64,000 bases of DNA from Sphingomonas panni (GTDB taxonomy: Bacteria; Pseudomonadota; Alphaproteobacteria; Sphingomonadales; Sphingomonadaceae). The notes under the pieces were generated by a model. It did no database searches. It was not told where the DNA came from and saw only the letters and a program-made list of their open reading frames with translations. Shown in pieces: positions 34,993 through 43,704 of this stretch (position 1 is the first letter of the stretch; every line of letters begins with the position of its first letter). Where the stretch lies: positions 62,001 to 126,000 of the forward strand of contig NZ_JAKREU010000007.1 in assembly GCF_022664435.1 (NCBI RefSeq), read 5' to 3'. The translations under genes were made by a program, and so were the position numbers.

Positions 34993-35859
34993 TCAACCAG
35001 CGGGACGTTCGCCGCGCCGCCATGACCAGCGCCAGCCCCGCCGCCGGGCCAGTCGTCGCAGCCCGAACACCAGCAGGCCGCCCGTGACGATCCACGGCAA
35101 CGCCGCGACGATGAACGTGACCATGGCCGCGACGCTGGCCGACAGCGTTGCTCCCGCCGTGGCCAAGCTGGCACGGACCGGAGAATCGCCGCCGGGCAGG
35201 TCGTTGAAGGCATAGGTGATCGTCAGCTTCGACATGGCGACACGTTGCGCCAGCGCCGCCTGTTGCGCCTTTGCCGCTTCCAGTTCCTCGTTGGTCGAGG
35301 CATAGGCGCGTTCGGCCGCGACCAGTTCGCCGACCTTGCCGTCGCCCCCACGAATGATGGCGAGCAGGCGTTCGGCAAGCGCCTGTTTGGCGCGGACCTT
35401 CGCATCGGTGTCGATGACCTGCCGGGTGACGTCCTCCGCCTCGACCTGTCGGTTCGACCGGCGCGCTCCGCCGCGTTCGGCGATCGCGTCGAACCGGCGC
35501 GTCACTGCATCGGCGCGTGTCGCATCGATCATCAGCACCGCTTCGTCGGTGACGACATGGTCGTCGGGACCGGGCGTATTGAGCGACGATCGAACGACCA
35601 GACAGCGCCCGGTCCCGAGCCGGCGGCACAGATCGAGATGTTGCCCCTGCACTTTAGCAACCGTGCTGCGATCGAACGCGTAGGTGACCGAATAAGTATA
35701 GGCGATCTGCGACCCGGCGGCGGGCGGGGGCGGCATTTCCGCCGGCGGTTCCTCGACGTCGAAGGTTTCGGTAGACTTCATCGAGCGCAGTTCGGACGGC
35801 GGCTCGCTGCATCCGGCGAGCACTATCGCCATCGCCCCCGTCCATCGCCGTCCGGTCAT
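34993..35859 (-). CDS. DUF4349 lipoprotein
   Basis: 288 residues. Lipoprotein signal with lipobox VLAGC near residue 17; the ATG at 35859 has a GGAGG site 7 nt upstream. DUF4349 pattern: IAYTYSVTYAFDR, a Gly/Arg-rich strand region, SNRQVEAEDVTRQVIDTDAK, a coiled coil (about 160-215, LVAAERAYASTNEELEAAKA), SKLTITYAFND and a C-terminal membrane span (AALPWIVTGGLLVFGLRRLA) followed by a basic tail. Envelope protein of unknown role. Confidence 0.85.
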   Translation of the reverse strand: MTGRRWTGAMAIVLAGCSEPPSELRSMKSTETFDVEEPPAEMPPPPAAGSQIAYTYSVTYAFDRSTVAKVQGQHLDLCRRLGTGRCLVVRSSLNTPGPDDHVVTDEAVLMIDATRADAVTRRFDAIAERGGARRSNRQVEAEDVTRQVIDTDAKVRAKQALAERLLAIIRGGDGKVGELVAAERAYASTNEELEAAKAQQAALAQRVAMSKLTITYAFNDLPGGDSPVRASLATAGATLSASVAAMVTFIVAALPWIVTGGLLVFGLRRLARRRGWRWSWRRGERPAG

Positions 35860-35940
35860 TGCCGCCTCCCCTGTTCGGAACGACAATGACCGGCACCCCC
35901 CGCCGCCGTCAATGCACTGGCCGATGCAGGCGTTACGGGA

Positions 35941-36261
35941 TCAGGTCTGGGCGAACAGCTTCGTACCGACGACGCCGACGACGATCAGCACCATGAAGCC
36001 CGCCTGCACCGGTGCGATCTTCTCCCCGAACAACACCGCGCCGCCGATGATGACGCCGACCGCGCCCAGCCCGGTCCACACCGCGTAGGCGGTGCCGGCG
36101 GGAATGCCGCGCATCGCCAGCGCCAACAGCCCCATGTTCACGAACGACAGGGTGATGGGCACGGCAGAGGCCAGCACCGTCCCCTGCCCCGCCGCCCATT
36201 TCAGGCTCAATGCCCAGATGATCTCACACACGACCGCAACGGCGAGAATGGCCCATGCCAT
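35941..36261 (-). CDS. gdx: SMR-family guanidinium exporter (Gdx/SugE type)
   Basis: 106 residues, four membrane spans. Conserved proton/substrate Glu E13 in VVCEIIWALSLKWA; the W-A-L-S-L-K pattern and SFVNMGLLALAMRGIPAGTA, then AVWTGLGAVGVIIGGAVLFG, fit the SugE/Gdx branch, which exports guanidinium, rather than the broad-range EmrE branch. No guanidine riboswitch could be recognised in the leader. It stands alone, between a lipoprotein gene and the ATP synthase terminator. Confidence 0.88.
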   Translation of the reverse strand: MAWAILAVAVVCEIIWALSLKWAAGQGTVLASAVPITLSFVNMGLLALAMRGIPAGTAYAVWTGLGAVGVIIGGAVLFGEKIAPVQAGFMVLIVVGVVGTKLFAQT

Positions 36262-36335
36262 ATCGCTTCTCCTGTCACGGGCTCGGGAAGATGGGCCGCG
36301 GCGTCGGAAACCCGAAAGAGACGCCAGCGGCCGGA

Positions 36336-36371
36336 ACGCGAAACGCCGCCCGGCCGGATGGCGGGGCGGCG
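36336..36371 (-). terminator. terminator of the F0 operon
   Basis: Stem CGCCGCCC/GGGCGGCG around a GC-rich loop, with TTTCGCGTT following on the minus strand about 25 nt after atpF. Confidence 0.65.
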
Positions 36372-36393
36372 TCGTCGCGCGGAAGAGATCCGA

Positions 36394-37023
36394 TCAGTTC
36401 AGGCGGCTGCCACCCAGACCCGCAATGGTCCGGTCGACCAGCGCGCGATCGGCCTCACCCGACAAATGCGTCGCGATCAGCGCGCCGGCAGCCTTGGCGG
36501 CGGCATCGGCGGCGGTCGCGCGGACCTCGGCAATGGCGGCGCGTTCGGCGGCGGCGATCTTGTCGGTCGCCATCTTGGCGCGACGCTGGGTCAGTTCGGC
36601 GGCGTCGGCTTCCGCCTTTACCAGCAGCGCCTGCGCCTCGGCTTCGGCATGGGCGACCATTTCGGCGGCCTGTGCCTCGATACCGGCGATCTTCGACGTA
36701 TATTCGTCGCGCAGCGCCTCGGCTTCGGCACGCAGCGTGCGCGCTTCGTCGAGGCGGGTACGGATCGCCGCGATCTGACCGTCGAGTAGGCGACCGATCA
36801 GGGCGGGCACGCCCTTCACGACCAGCACCAGCAGGAACAGCAGCATCGCCGCGCTGACCCATGCCGTGGCGTTCAGCCCCAGCGCGGTCGGATCGGGATG
36901 GTTGGCCCCGGTCGAGCTGCCATGCGCACCCTCGACGGCTTCGGTGCCGGTCTTGGGCAGGCCCTCTTCGTGGATCGCCTCGTTCAGCGTCGGGCTGCCA
37001 TGCGCGACGTTGGGATTAGCCAT
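36394..37023 (-). CDS. atpF: ATP synthase F0 subunit b
   Basis: Peripheral-stalk subunit. 209 residues: a long N-terminal extension, membrane span (WVSAAMLLFLLVLVVKGV, about 55-72) and a long Ala/Glu coiled coil reaching F1. Last gene of the atpI-atpB-atpE-b'-b operon; overlaps b' by 8 nt. The long N-terminal tail is typical of one of the two alphaproteobacterial b-type subunits. Confidence 0.9.
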   Translation of the reverse strand: MANPNVAHGSPTLNEAIHEEGLPKTGTEAVEGAHGSSTGANHPDPTALGLNATAWVSAAMLLFLLVLVVKGVPALIGRLLDGQIAAIRTRLDEARTLRAEAEALRDEYTSKIAGIEAQAAEMVAHAEAEAQALLVKAEADAAELTQRRAKMATDKIAAAERAAIAEVRATAADAAAKAAGALIATHLSGEADRALVDRTIAGLGGSRLN

Positions 37024-37507
37024 GGAGCACCGCCTTCACCGCGCCGTGCGCGTCCTGTTCGCTGACCCGCACGCCCGACACGCGCTCGACGATCGCCTGT
37101 GCGGCTTCGGCGGCGACCTGTTCGACCTGCGCCATCGCCGCGCCACGCTGGGCAGCGATATCGGCTTCGGCCTGCGCGACGCGGGCCTGCATGTCGGCAT
37201 TGGCCGCGGCCAGCCGTTCTGCCGCCGCCGCCGCACCCTTGGCACGGGCTTCGGCCAGCAGCTTCTGCGCAGCCTCGCGGCTGGCATTTTCGCGGGCACG
37301 CCATGCCGCTTCGGTCGCATCCGCCTGCCCACGCGCCGCTTCGGCGGCGGCGAGGTCGGCGGCGATGCCCTGGTCGCGCTGGTCGACCGTGCCCTGCACC
37401 TTGGGCACCATGCCGAGGCCCACGACGAGGAACACGATGCCGAAGGTCAGCACCAGCCAGAAGACCTGCGACCCCCAGGTCGCGGCGAGCTGCTCGATTT
37501 GCGGCAT
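37016..37507 (-). CDS. atpG: ATP synthase F0 subunit b'
   Basis: 163 residues: membrane span near the start (QVFWLVLTFGIVFLVVGLGM, about 15-34) with the following PKVQGTVDQRDQGIAADLAA typical of b/b' subunits, then a coiled coil. Together with atpF it forms the heterodimeric stalk found in photosynthetic and many alphaproteobacterial ATP synthases. Follows atpE. Confidence 0.92.
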   Translation of the reverse strand: MPQIEQLAATWGSQVFWLVLTFGIVFLVVGLGMVPKVQGTVDQRDQGIAADLAAAEAARGQADATEAAWRARENASREAAQKLLAEARAKGAAAAAERLAAANADMQARVAQAEADIAAQRGAAMAQVEQVAAEAAQAIVERVSGVRVSEQDAHGAVKAVLHG

Positions 37508-37622
37508 GAAACGTCCCGTATTGGTCTGGTCGACCGGGCGCCATCGCCCGGCCGAAACCGGTCCGTCAGCCGGACCGGGAGTCCGGCGCGGAGGTCAGCC
37601 CCCGCGCCGGGCGTCACGCATG

Positions 37623-37850
37623 TTACGCGACGAAGATCAGCAGCACTGCGACGACGAACGCCAGCAGGCCGAGAAGTTCGGCGGCGGCGAAGCCGATGAA
37701 CATGTTGCCCTGCTGACCGGCAGCGGCCGACGGGTTGCGCAGCGCGCCCTGCAGGAAGGCGGCGAAGACGTTGCCCACGCCGAGTGCGGCGAGGCCAGCA
37801 CCGATAGCTGCGAGACCGGCGCCGAGGAACTTGATGGCGTCTGCTTCCAT
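37623..37850 (-). CDS. atpE: ATP synthase F0 subunit c
   Basis: 75 residues, a hairpin of two membrane spans. Polar-loop and ion-site motifs: [20 protein letters not shown] and, in helix 2, [20 protein letters not shown], where the Glu of AAE-LLG is the proton-binding carboxylate. Forms the rotor ring. Located between atpB and b'. Confidence 0.97.
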   Translation of the reverse strand: MEADAIKFLGAGLAAIGAGLAALGVGNVFAAFLQGALRNPSAAAGQQGNMFIGFAAAELLGLLAFVVAVLLIFVA

Positions 37851-37891
37851 GTCGAAAACTCCCTTGGAAAAATCTTGTCTGTTGGTTGGGA

Positions 37892-38677
37892 TCAGTGATG
37901 GTCGTGCAGGTGCACGGCATCGTTGATGTAGAGCGAGGTCAGCAGCGCGAAGACATAGGCCTGTACGCCGGCAACCAGCATTTCGAGGGCCGACACGCCG
38001 ACCATCAGCGCGAAGCTGGGCACGCTGACCAGCACGCCGATGCCGGCACCGGTCGCGGTCGAATTGATGATGAAGCCCGCCAGCACCTTCAGCAGGATGT
38101 GGCCGGCGGTCATCGCAACGAACAGTCGCAGCGCGAGGCTGAACGGGCGGACCATGAACGACACGAACTCGATCGGCGCGACCAGCAGCAGCACCGGGAT
38201 CGGCGTGCCCTTCGGCGCGAACAGGCTGAAGAAGCGCAGGCCATGCTTGAACAGGCCGACGATCAGCACGATCGAGAAGCTGGCGATGGCGAGGACGCCG
38301 GTCACGGTGAAGTGGCTGGTGACGGTGAACGGGTGCAGCCCGACCAGACCGAAGGGCAGCAGGCCGACCACGTTCGCGAACAGGATGAACATGAACAGCG
38401 AGAACACGTACGGAAGGTACTTGCGCCCTTCATGCCCGATGTTCGCGGCGAGCAGCTTGTCGATGAAGCCGGTAAAGCCCTCGACCGCCATCTGCCAGCG
38501 GCCCGGAACGACCTGCTGCTTCATGCCGCCGATCATAAACACGAACAGCGCGACCGCCGCGACGATCATCCACAACGCCGAATTGGTGAACGGCAGGACG
38601 TGATCGCCCAGGGGAATGTCGAAGATCGTCTGCACCTCGAACTGGTGCATCGGATCGATCTTGCCTGCCTGCGCCAC
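37892..38677 (-). CDS. atpB: ATP synthase F0 subunit a
   Basis: Proton-channel stator. 261 residues from a GTG at 38677 that matches the family start [19 protein letters not shown]; an ATG at residue 10 is a weaker choice. Six hydrophobic segments; the essential Arg lies in [18 protein letters not shown] [17 protein letters not shown] and the late Gln-Tyr block [19 protein letters not shown]. Precedes atpE. Confidence 0.96.
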   Translation of the reverse strand: MAQAGKIDPMHQFEVQTIFDIPLGDHVLPFTNSALWMIVAAVALFVFMIGGMKQQVVPGRWQMAVEGFTGFIDKLLAANIGHEGRKYLPYVFSLFMFILFANVVGLLPFGLVGLHPFTVTSHFTVTGVLAIASFSIVLIVGLFKHGLRFFSLFAPKGTPIPVLLLVAPIEFVSFMVRPFSLALRLFVAMTAGHILLKVLAGFIINSTATGAGIGVLVSVPSFALMVGVSALEMLVAGVQAYVFALLTSLYINDAVHLHDHH

Positions 38678-38715
38678 GTCGCTTCGCCCCGATATGCCAA
38701 GGCGCCCGAGGACTG

Positions 38716-39036
38716 TCAGTCCGGACGCCGGTTCGAAATCCTGATGATATTCCTGAATGCACTGACAATTCCGAGGAACAGCAGCACGAGCAGGAGCCAT
38801 GGCGAGGTGCCGAGCAGATAGTCGAGGGTTCCCCCGATCACCGCCCCCCCGACCATCCCGCCGATCAGTTCAGCCAGCACGCGATTGCCGAGGCGGTAGT
38901 TTTTCTCCCCCGCTTCGTCCCGCGCCTGGCCGGTCCGGATCGCCTCGTCCTTTTTCGCCTGGTTCAGCCGCGCGTCGAGCGAGGTGATCCGGGGATCTTC
39001 GGGCAAGGGGTCTAGTCCGGGCTCGTTCTCCGCCAT
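38716..39036 (-). CDS. atpI: ATP synthase protein I
   Basis: 106 residues: a polar N-terminal third (MAENEPGLDPLPEDPRITSL), coiled segment, then two membrane spans (LAELIGGMVGGAVIGGTLDY, SPWLLLVLLFLGIVSAFRNI). Assembly helper for the c-ring; first gene of the F0 operon. The second of two adjacent ATG codons was chosen because GGAGGGG then has usable spacing. Confidence 0.88.
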   Translation of the reverse strand: MAENEPGLDPLPEDPRITSLDARLNQAKKDEAIRTGQARDEAGEKNYRLGNRVLAELIGGMVGGAVIGGTLDYLLGTSPWLLLVLLFLGIVSAFRNIIRISNRRPD

Positions 39037-39277
39037 CATCCCCTCCACGACCAGTCGGTCGGGCCGGATATGCGCCGGATGGCGAGCCCGCCAAGGCAGG
39101 CGCGCTTTAGGAAGGTGACGGTTTCGAGTCAACCATAGCGTTCGCGCAGAAACCTTTCGGGAGGATGAACGGGGGAAACGACCGAGATCGTTCTGAACAC
39201 ATTCGACAAGGAATGCAGACCCTGCCGAGAGAATTAGCTAAACGCATCGAGCGGCCGACACATCGGCCGCGAAGGAG

Positions 39278-39388
39278 GTGATTGAACTGAATAACGATAC
39301 CGCAACCGTCATCATCGGCGTAATCATGCTGATGGTGGCATTCGCGACCCTGGTGCTGAAAATCATCGAGGTCGCCCGCTCCAAGTAG
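39278..39388 (+). CDS. tiny hydrophobic peptide resembling holin-like type I toxins
   Basis: 36 residues or fewer; too short and without ATG, so easily missed. A perfect Shine-Dalgarno (AAGGAGGTGA, 39272-39281) is followed by an open frame giving an N-terminal NNDTATVIIG, one membrane span (VIIGVIMLMVAFATLVLKII) and the tail EVARSK, ending TAG. The pattern of a short polar start, hydrophobic core with F-x-T-L, and Lys-rich end is like the holin-like toxin peptides (Hol_Tox) of Firmicutes type I systems. Start unclear: GTG at 39278 overlaps the ribosome site; CTG at 39287 (33 residues) has ideal spacing. The region is AT-richer than its neighbours. It is divergent from atpI. Confidence 0.6.
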   Translation: MIELNNDTATVIIGVIMLMVAFATLVLKIIEVARSK

Positions 39389-39425
39389 CGGCGGGACGGG
39401 GTCGGCCTGGCAGCCGGCCCCGCAA

Positions 39426-39460
39426 CGTAAAGACCCCGGCCGCTGGCACGACCGGGGTCT
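39426..39460 (-). terminator. terminator of the ydbH-ynbE-ydbL operon
   Basis: Stem AGACCCCGG/CCGGGGTCT with a 12-nt loop, TTTACGTT following on the minus strand. About 70 nt after the ydbL stop; it also lies just beyond the tiny peptide gene on the plus strand. Confidence 0.65.
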
Positions 39461-39528
39461 GGAGGTGTATCCCTGAAATCAGACACCGCGTGTTTCATAT
39501 AGCGCAGGATGCGCCGATTTTCAATCCC

Positions 39529-39912
39529 TCACACGCAGCGCGGGTCGCGCTCCGGCGGTCCGTTGCCGCGGGTTTCCCAGCTACCCCCCGGCGTCTTGTA
39601 CTTCTCGCCCGGCTTGGTCTGCGCGATCAGGTTGCAACCCGACACGAACGCGAATTGCTCGACGGTCGCGCCCGACTGTGCGCCGCGGGTATAGGCGGCC
39701 TTGCGCTGGATGTTGATGTTGGCCACCAGCGCGCGCAGCTCGGCCGTGCCGCCGCCGACGACACCCAGATAGCCATCGGGCTGTTCGCCCACCTGCCCCG
39801 CCGCGCGGGCGGCCTGATAGGCGGGATCGCGCTGCGCCCATGCGGTGCCGGCGAACCCGGCGACCGCGACGAAGGCGGCTGCGGCGAGGCCGTATTTGAC
39901 GTAAGCATGCAT
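39529..39912 (-). CDS. ydbL: YdbL family (DUF1318) protein
   Basis: 127 residues with a signal peptide (VKYGLAAAAFVAVAGFAGTA, cleavage near AWA-Q), then RDPAYQAARAAGQVGEQPDG YLGVVG-type DUF1318 sequence and NINIQRKAAYTRGAQSGATV. In E. coli YdbL works with YdbH and YnbE, which form an inter-membrane bridge for phospholipid transport. It follows ynbE by 2 nt, the third gene of the same operon as in enterobacteria. Confidence 0.9.
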   Translation of the reverse strand: MHAYVKYGLAAAAFVAVAGFAGTAWAQRDPAYQAARAAGQVGEQPDGYLGVVGGGTAELRALVANINIQRKAAYTRGAQSGATVEQFAFVSGCNLIAQTKPGEKYKTPGGSWETRGNGPPERDPRCV

Positions 39913-39914
39913 GG

Positions 39915-40109
39915 TCAGAAAATCCCCGGGTTATCCTGAATGAGCGTCTTCGCCTCCCCATCGAGGCGATACACCACTTCCTGCGTGATGTTGATGTTCA
40001 GGTTGATGACGATCGGCTTGTCCGGCGCGGACACGTTGACGCAGCCGCCGGCGAGGCACGCGGTGCCACCGATCATCAAGGCTCTGAACATCGTCACGCT
40101 GTCGTTCAT
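39915..40109 (-). CDS. ynbE: YnbE family outer-membrane lipoprotein
   Basis: 64 residues; lipobox LAGGC near residue 23, then SAPDKPIVINLNINITQEVV, the YnbE beta-strand motif that polymerises onto YdbH in known systems. The ATG at 40109 overlaps the ydbH stop (ATGA). Confidence 0.9.
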   Translation of the reverse strand: MNDSVTMFRALMIGGTACLAGGCVNVSAPDKPIVINLNINITQEVVYRLDGEAKTLIQDNPGIF

Positions 40110-43100
40110 GGCACAGTCTCGCTTTCGGAGGGCTGAATGGTGGTGTCGAGCGGCGCCGGTGGCAAGCCCTGTTCGCGGCGGCGCTGTTCGGCCTGCAGCG
40201 CGGGCAGGTTGCGTTCGATCAGCCGTTTCGGGTCGTAATAATTCTGCACCGAATCGATCAGCTGGCGGAAGGGTGCCCTGATCCGAACATTGAAGACCAG
40301 CGGCAGCTTGGCCAAGCGGCGGATCAGGAAGTTGCTGTATGTCCCCTCCCCCTGGCTGACCCCGGCAAAGCGGATCGCCGTCAGCATCTCGCCCGCCAAC
40401 GGCCCGTCCAGTTCGATGGTCAGGCGGCGATAGTTCATCGATTTGAGCGCCTGGAAGGCAAGATTTCCCCAGAAGCCGACATCTTCCTTCGATACCTCGC
40501 CCACATAGGACAGGTTGCCGCCACCACGCGATTGGAGCTTGCCCCCTTCGATCCGGCCGCCATTGGCGTCGAAGATCATCGGCAGCACACCGTCGAACAC
40601 GCCCGACGCGTTGAGATTGTCGAATTCGAACTGTTGCAGGAACAGCCCGCCATCGACACCGGTGACGCGGAAGGTCATGCGCCGCTCCTGATCCTCGGCA
40701 AAGTCGAGGACCGTCGGCTCCAGCACCATTTCACCGCCGCCCAGCGGCCAGCGTCCTCCTTCGATCTGGACGCGCATCCCTTCGATCAGGCGATAGCGGA
40801 CCACGCCGTCGGTCACCGCGATGCCGGGATTGACCTCGGCGATCGTCGCGACCTGTCCGGGTGCGGTGACGAGACCGAGCAGGTCGGTGAAGCGGATTTC
40901 CCCCGCCAGCCCGGTGACCGGGCCGAAAGCGGCGGCGAGGTCGGTGTCGGCAGTGCGAAACGTACCGGTCGAGGTCACGCCCTCCGGACTCCACGCAATA
41001 TCGCCGCGCCCGGACACCGTGCCCTTCACATCGGCCACGACGCCATAGGTCAGCCGGGTCAACTCATTAGGCTGGAACGAATCACTGAAGGTGATGCCGG
41101 GCACCGCCAGCACGGCATCCCCGCGCCCGGTGGCAAGGTCGTGGGTGATGGTCACGTCGGTGACCTTCACACCCTTGGCCGGGTGTTTCAGCGTCCCGCC
41201 GGCACGGATGTCGTTGCCGCTGAGCGTCAGCTTGAAATCGTCGCTGCGCAGCGGTTCGAATCGCGGCTGCGGATCGGCATCGCGCACGCCGACATCGCCG
41301 TCCAGCGACAGGACGCCGCCAGCCAGCCGCCAGTCGCCCGATGCTTCGCGTATCAGCAGCGGCACATTGCCAATTTGCCCCTCGCCCCGGTCGAACCTGC
41401 CCGCGACCAAGCCGTTCGCGACGCGCCCGGTAAGCCAGCCCAGGTCGAGAACGCTGATCCGGTCCGGGCTGCCCAGCCGCGTCTTCACATCGGTCAGCGC
41501 GAAGCCGAGGTCGGCAAGACCGAACCGCCCGCCCGCCGCCGCCAGCGTAACCGGGGTGCCGCCGAGCGTTCCCGTCAACCGCGTCGCGCCGATCGATACC
41601 CCGCCGCCGATTCGCCCATTTGCGAGCTGCACCATGCCCCCATTCGCCGCGCACAACCGCAGCCGCGCCGGATCGAGCGTCAGCGCCGACACGCGCAGCC
41701 GGTTGAACGCGACCGGCACGCAGCCATTATTCACCACCAGCCGCCCGCCGCCATCCCAGCGCGCATCGATCGGCAGGGCGAGCCGGTCGATCCGTCCGCC
41801 GCTGAACGGGCCGGACAGTTCGGCACGGGTCTCGATGCGGGTCGCGCCATTGCCGGCGGTACGGAAACGGACCGGGGCAAGCGCCAGCCGCGCATCGCCC
41901 GCCGCATAAGGAGCGACGGTCGCCGTGCCGATGACCGGCGATCCGGGGCCGGCATGGGACAGCCGGATGCTCGCCACAGGCAGGCCGCCGCCGCCCATCG
42001 CCAGCGTGCCGTTCAGCGTCGCGCCCTTGCCCGATACCCAGCGCACCGGCCCGTCGCGCAGGGTCGCGCGCGCGCCGCTGGCCGCGACGAAGGCCATCCG
42101 GTCGATCCGCGCGGCGAGTGGGCGGGCGGCGACCTCCGCCGACAGGTCGAACCGCTGCGCGGCCCGTGCCGCCGCGCGCGCCGCTGCCGTCGCCAGCGGT
42201 GCGACCGGGGTGCCGGCGGCGGCATCCCCCGTGCGGGCGATCTGCGCTACCATCGCCGGTGACAGTCGGGCACCCCGCGCCCCGATCCGTCCGTCGAACG
42301 CCGGCACTCCGCCGACTTCGTAGCGCCCGGCGATGGACAGCGCCTGCCCCGCACCCTGCTGCAGGACGTAATCGCCCGAATGCAGGTCGAGAATGCCGGA
42401 GGTTCGCCGCGCCCGGCCATCGAACCCGATGGTGCCGGACAACGCCGCCACCTGGGTCCGGGGTGCGACGATCCGTTCGGCCGCGACCTCGGCTCGCCCG
42501 CGCCACCGGTCGAAACCGGGCGAGAGCCTGGCGTCGGCCCGAATCACCGGCGCGACCAGCCGCACGTCGCCGCACGCCGCTGCCTGCGCCCGGATCGGAC
42601 CGGTCAGCGATGGCCCGGTGGTCGCGGTCCTGAGCAACAGGTTCGCCGCCAGCCGGTCGATGCCGCAGCCATTCAGCGACAGCCGCTCGGCCACCGCCGC
42701 CAGCGTACCCGTAAAGCCGTTCGCCAGATTGCCCTTCCCGGCAAGCTTCGCGCCGACCACCCCATATGGCGTCGTCAGTCGGATGCGCCCGTCATCGACC
42801 GCAACGTCGAAATCGGGCAGCGCGAAGGGCTTGCCGGAGGGCGGCGGCAACAGCCTGTCGATCTGACCGAATGATACCGTCCCGCCGGGCCGCAAGGTCG
42901 CACGCAACCGCGCCTGTCCGACGCGGGCACCGGTGACCGTCGCACCGTTCAGCGACACATCGGTATCGATCTCCACCCAGTCGGCGATCAGGTCGGGTGC
43001 CTTGGGATCGCCCAGCACGACGTCGACCAGTCGCTGACGCCCCAGCCCGATCTGCGCGACGCGGTAGCGGGCGGACACGCCGCGCTTTTCCAGTTCGCGG

Positions 43101-43243
43101 CGGACCAGATTGTCGGCGATCGGCTTGCGCTGCGTCCACAACAGCCCGGCCAGCAGCAACACGATGCCGCACACGATCAGCAGCACCTGCACGAAGCGGC
43201 GGCGCTTTCGGCCATGGCGACGCGGCGATGCCACGGTCTCCAC
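40106..43243 (-). CDS. ydbH: YdbH, AsmA-like inter-membrane phospholipid transport protein
   Basis: 1045 residues: N-terminal membrane anchor (FVQVLLIVCGIVLLLAGLLW, about 17-36), then a long repeat of beta-strand-rich segments typical of the AsmA-like/TamB repeating-groove proteins, and the DUF3971-like C-terminal region ending SNFLIRRLAKLPLVFNVRIR, then APFRQLIDSVQNYYDP. It bridges inner and outer membranes and forms a hydrophobic groove for phospholipids (family knowledge). GTG start at 43243. First gene of ydbH-ynbE-ydbL. Confidence 0.92.
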   Translation of the reverse strand: METVASPRRHGRKRRRFVQVLLIVCGIVLLLAGLLWTQRKPIADNLVRRELEKRGVSARYRVAQIGLGRQRLVDVVLGDPKAPDLIADWVEIDTDVSLNGATVTGARVGQARLRATLRPGGTVSFGQIDRLLPPPSGKPFALPDFDVAVDDGRIRLTTPYGVVGAKLAGKGNLANGFTGTLAAVAERLSLNGCGIDRLAANLLLRTATTGPSLTGPIRAQAAACGDVRLVAPVIRADARLSPGFDRWRGRAEVAAERIVAPRTQVAALSGTIGFDGRARRTSGILDLHSGDYVLQQGAGQALSIAGRYEVGGVPAFDGRIGARGARLSPAMVAQIARTGDAAAGTPVAPLATAAARAAARAAQRFDLSAEVAARPLAARIDRMAFVAASGARATLRDGPVRWVSGKGATLNGTLAMGGGGLPVASIRLSHAGPGSPVIGTATVAPYAAGDARLALAPVRFRTAGNGATRIETRAELSGPFSGGRIDRLALPIDARWDGGGRLVVNNGCVPVAFNRLRVSALTLDPARLRLCAANGGMVQLANGRIGGGVSIGATRLTGTLGGTPVTLAAAGGRFGLADLGFALTDVKTRLGSPDRISVLDLGWLTGRVANGLVAGRFDRGEGQIGNVPLLIREASGDWRLAGGVLSLDGDVGVRDADPQPRFEPLRSDDFKLTLSGNDIRAGGTLKHPAKGVKVTDVTITHDLATGRGDAVLAVPGITFSDSFQPNELTRLTYGVVADVKGTVSGRGDIAWSPEGVTSTGTFRTADTDLAAAFGPVTGLAGEIRFTDLLGLVTAPGQVATIAEVNPGIAVTDGVVRYRLIEGMRVQIEGGRWPLGGGEMVLEPTVLDFAEDQERRMTFRVTGVDGGLFLQQFEFDNLNASGVFDGVLPMIFDANGGRIEGGKLQSRGGGNLSYVGEVSKEDVGFWGNLAFQALKSMNYRRLTIELDGPLAGEMLTAIRFAGVSQGEGTYSNFLIRRLAKLPLVFNVRIRAPFRQLIDSVQNYYDPKRLIERNLPALQAEQRRREQGLPPAPLDTTIQPSESETVP

Positions 43244-43377
43244 CGCCTGCTCGTCGTCACCGCCCAGACCCTCTACTCCGCTATTGCGACCCGTTCGTCG
43301 CGCTTCATGCTGCCAGGGTCAAGCGCGAGAGGCGGCAAACGGTTCCGGCAGCGCAACGGAAGTTGTGGGGTGACGGC

Positions 43378-43704
43378 TCAACTCGGGGCCGTCGCCGCCT
43401 TGTGTCGTTCCTGCCAGGCTTTCGCTTCGCGTTCGAGCGGCGGCCGCATACATGCTTCCATTTCCGGTCCGGTCCGCACCGTCGGTACGCAGGCGAGATA
43501 CGCCTGGCAGATGCCCGCATCGAACAGCGGATCACCGCTGGGCGGCTTCAACGCGCATCGGGTCGGGCCGACGAGCCATGCCCGCTTCGTCACGACTTGG
43601 AAGCTGCGCGGGCGCTCACCGGTCACGACGATTTCGTCGTCGGGAGGCGGCGCATCCGGCGCCGCCTGCACCAGCAGCGCGGCGACAAGGAGCGGCGCGA
43701 TCAC
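43378..43704 (-). CDS. hypothetical exported protein
   Basis: 108 residues from a GTG at 43704 that overlaps the pagL-like stop (GTGA). Signal-like start (VIAPLLVAALLVQAAP), then DDEIVVTGERPRSFQVVTKR and four Cys in CALKPPSG, GICQAYLACVP and MEACMRPP, so two disulfides are possible in the periplasm. The EIVVTGxRP motif is common near the N termini of sphingomonad exported proteins and TonB-dependent receptors. Function unknown. Confidence 0.65.
   Translation of the reverse strand: MIAPLLVAALLVQAAPDAPPPDDEIVVTGERPRSFQVVTKRAWLVGPTRCALKPPSGDPLFDAGICQAYLACVPTVRTGPEMEACMRPPLEREAKAWQERHKAATAPS

Noticed and set aside
36262..36393. guanidine riboswitch upstream of the SMR exporter
   Set aside because: The leader has no recognisable ykkC-type motifs; the hairpin there is better read as the ATP synthase terminator.
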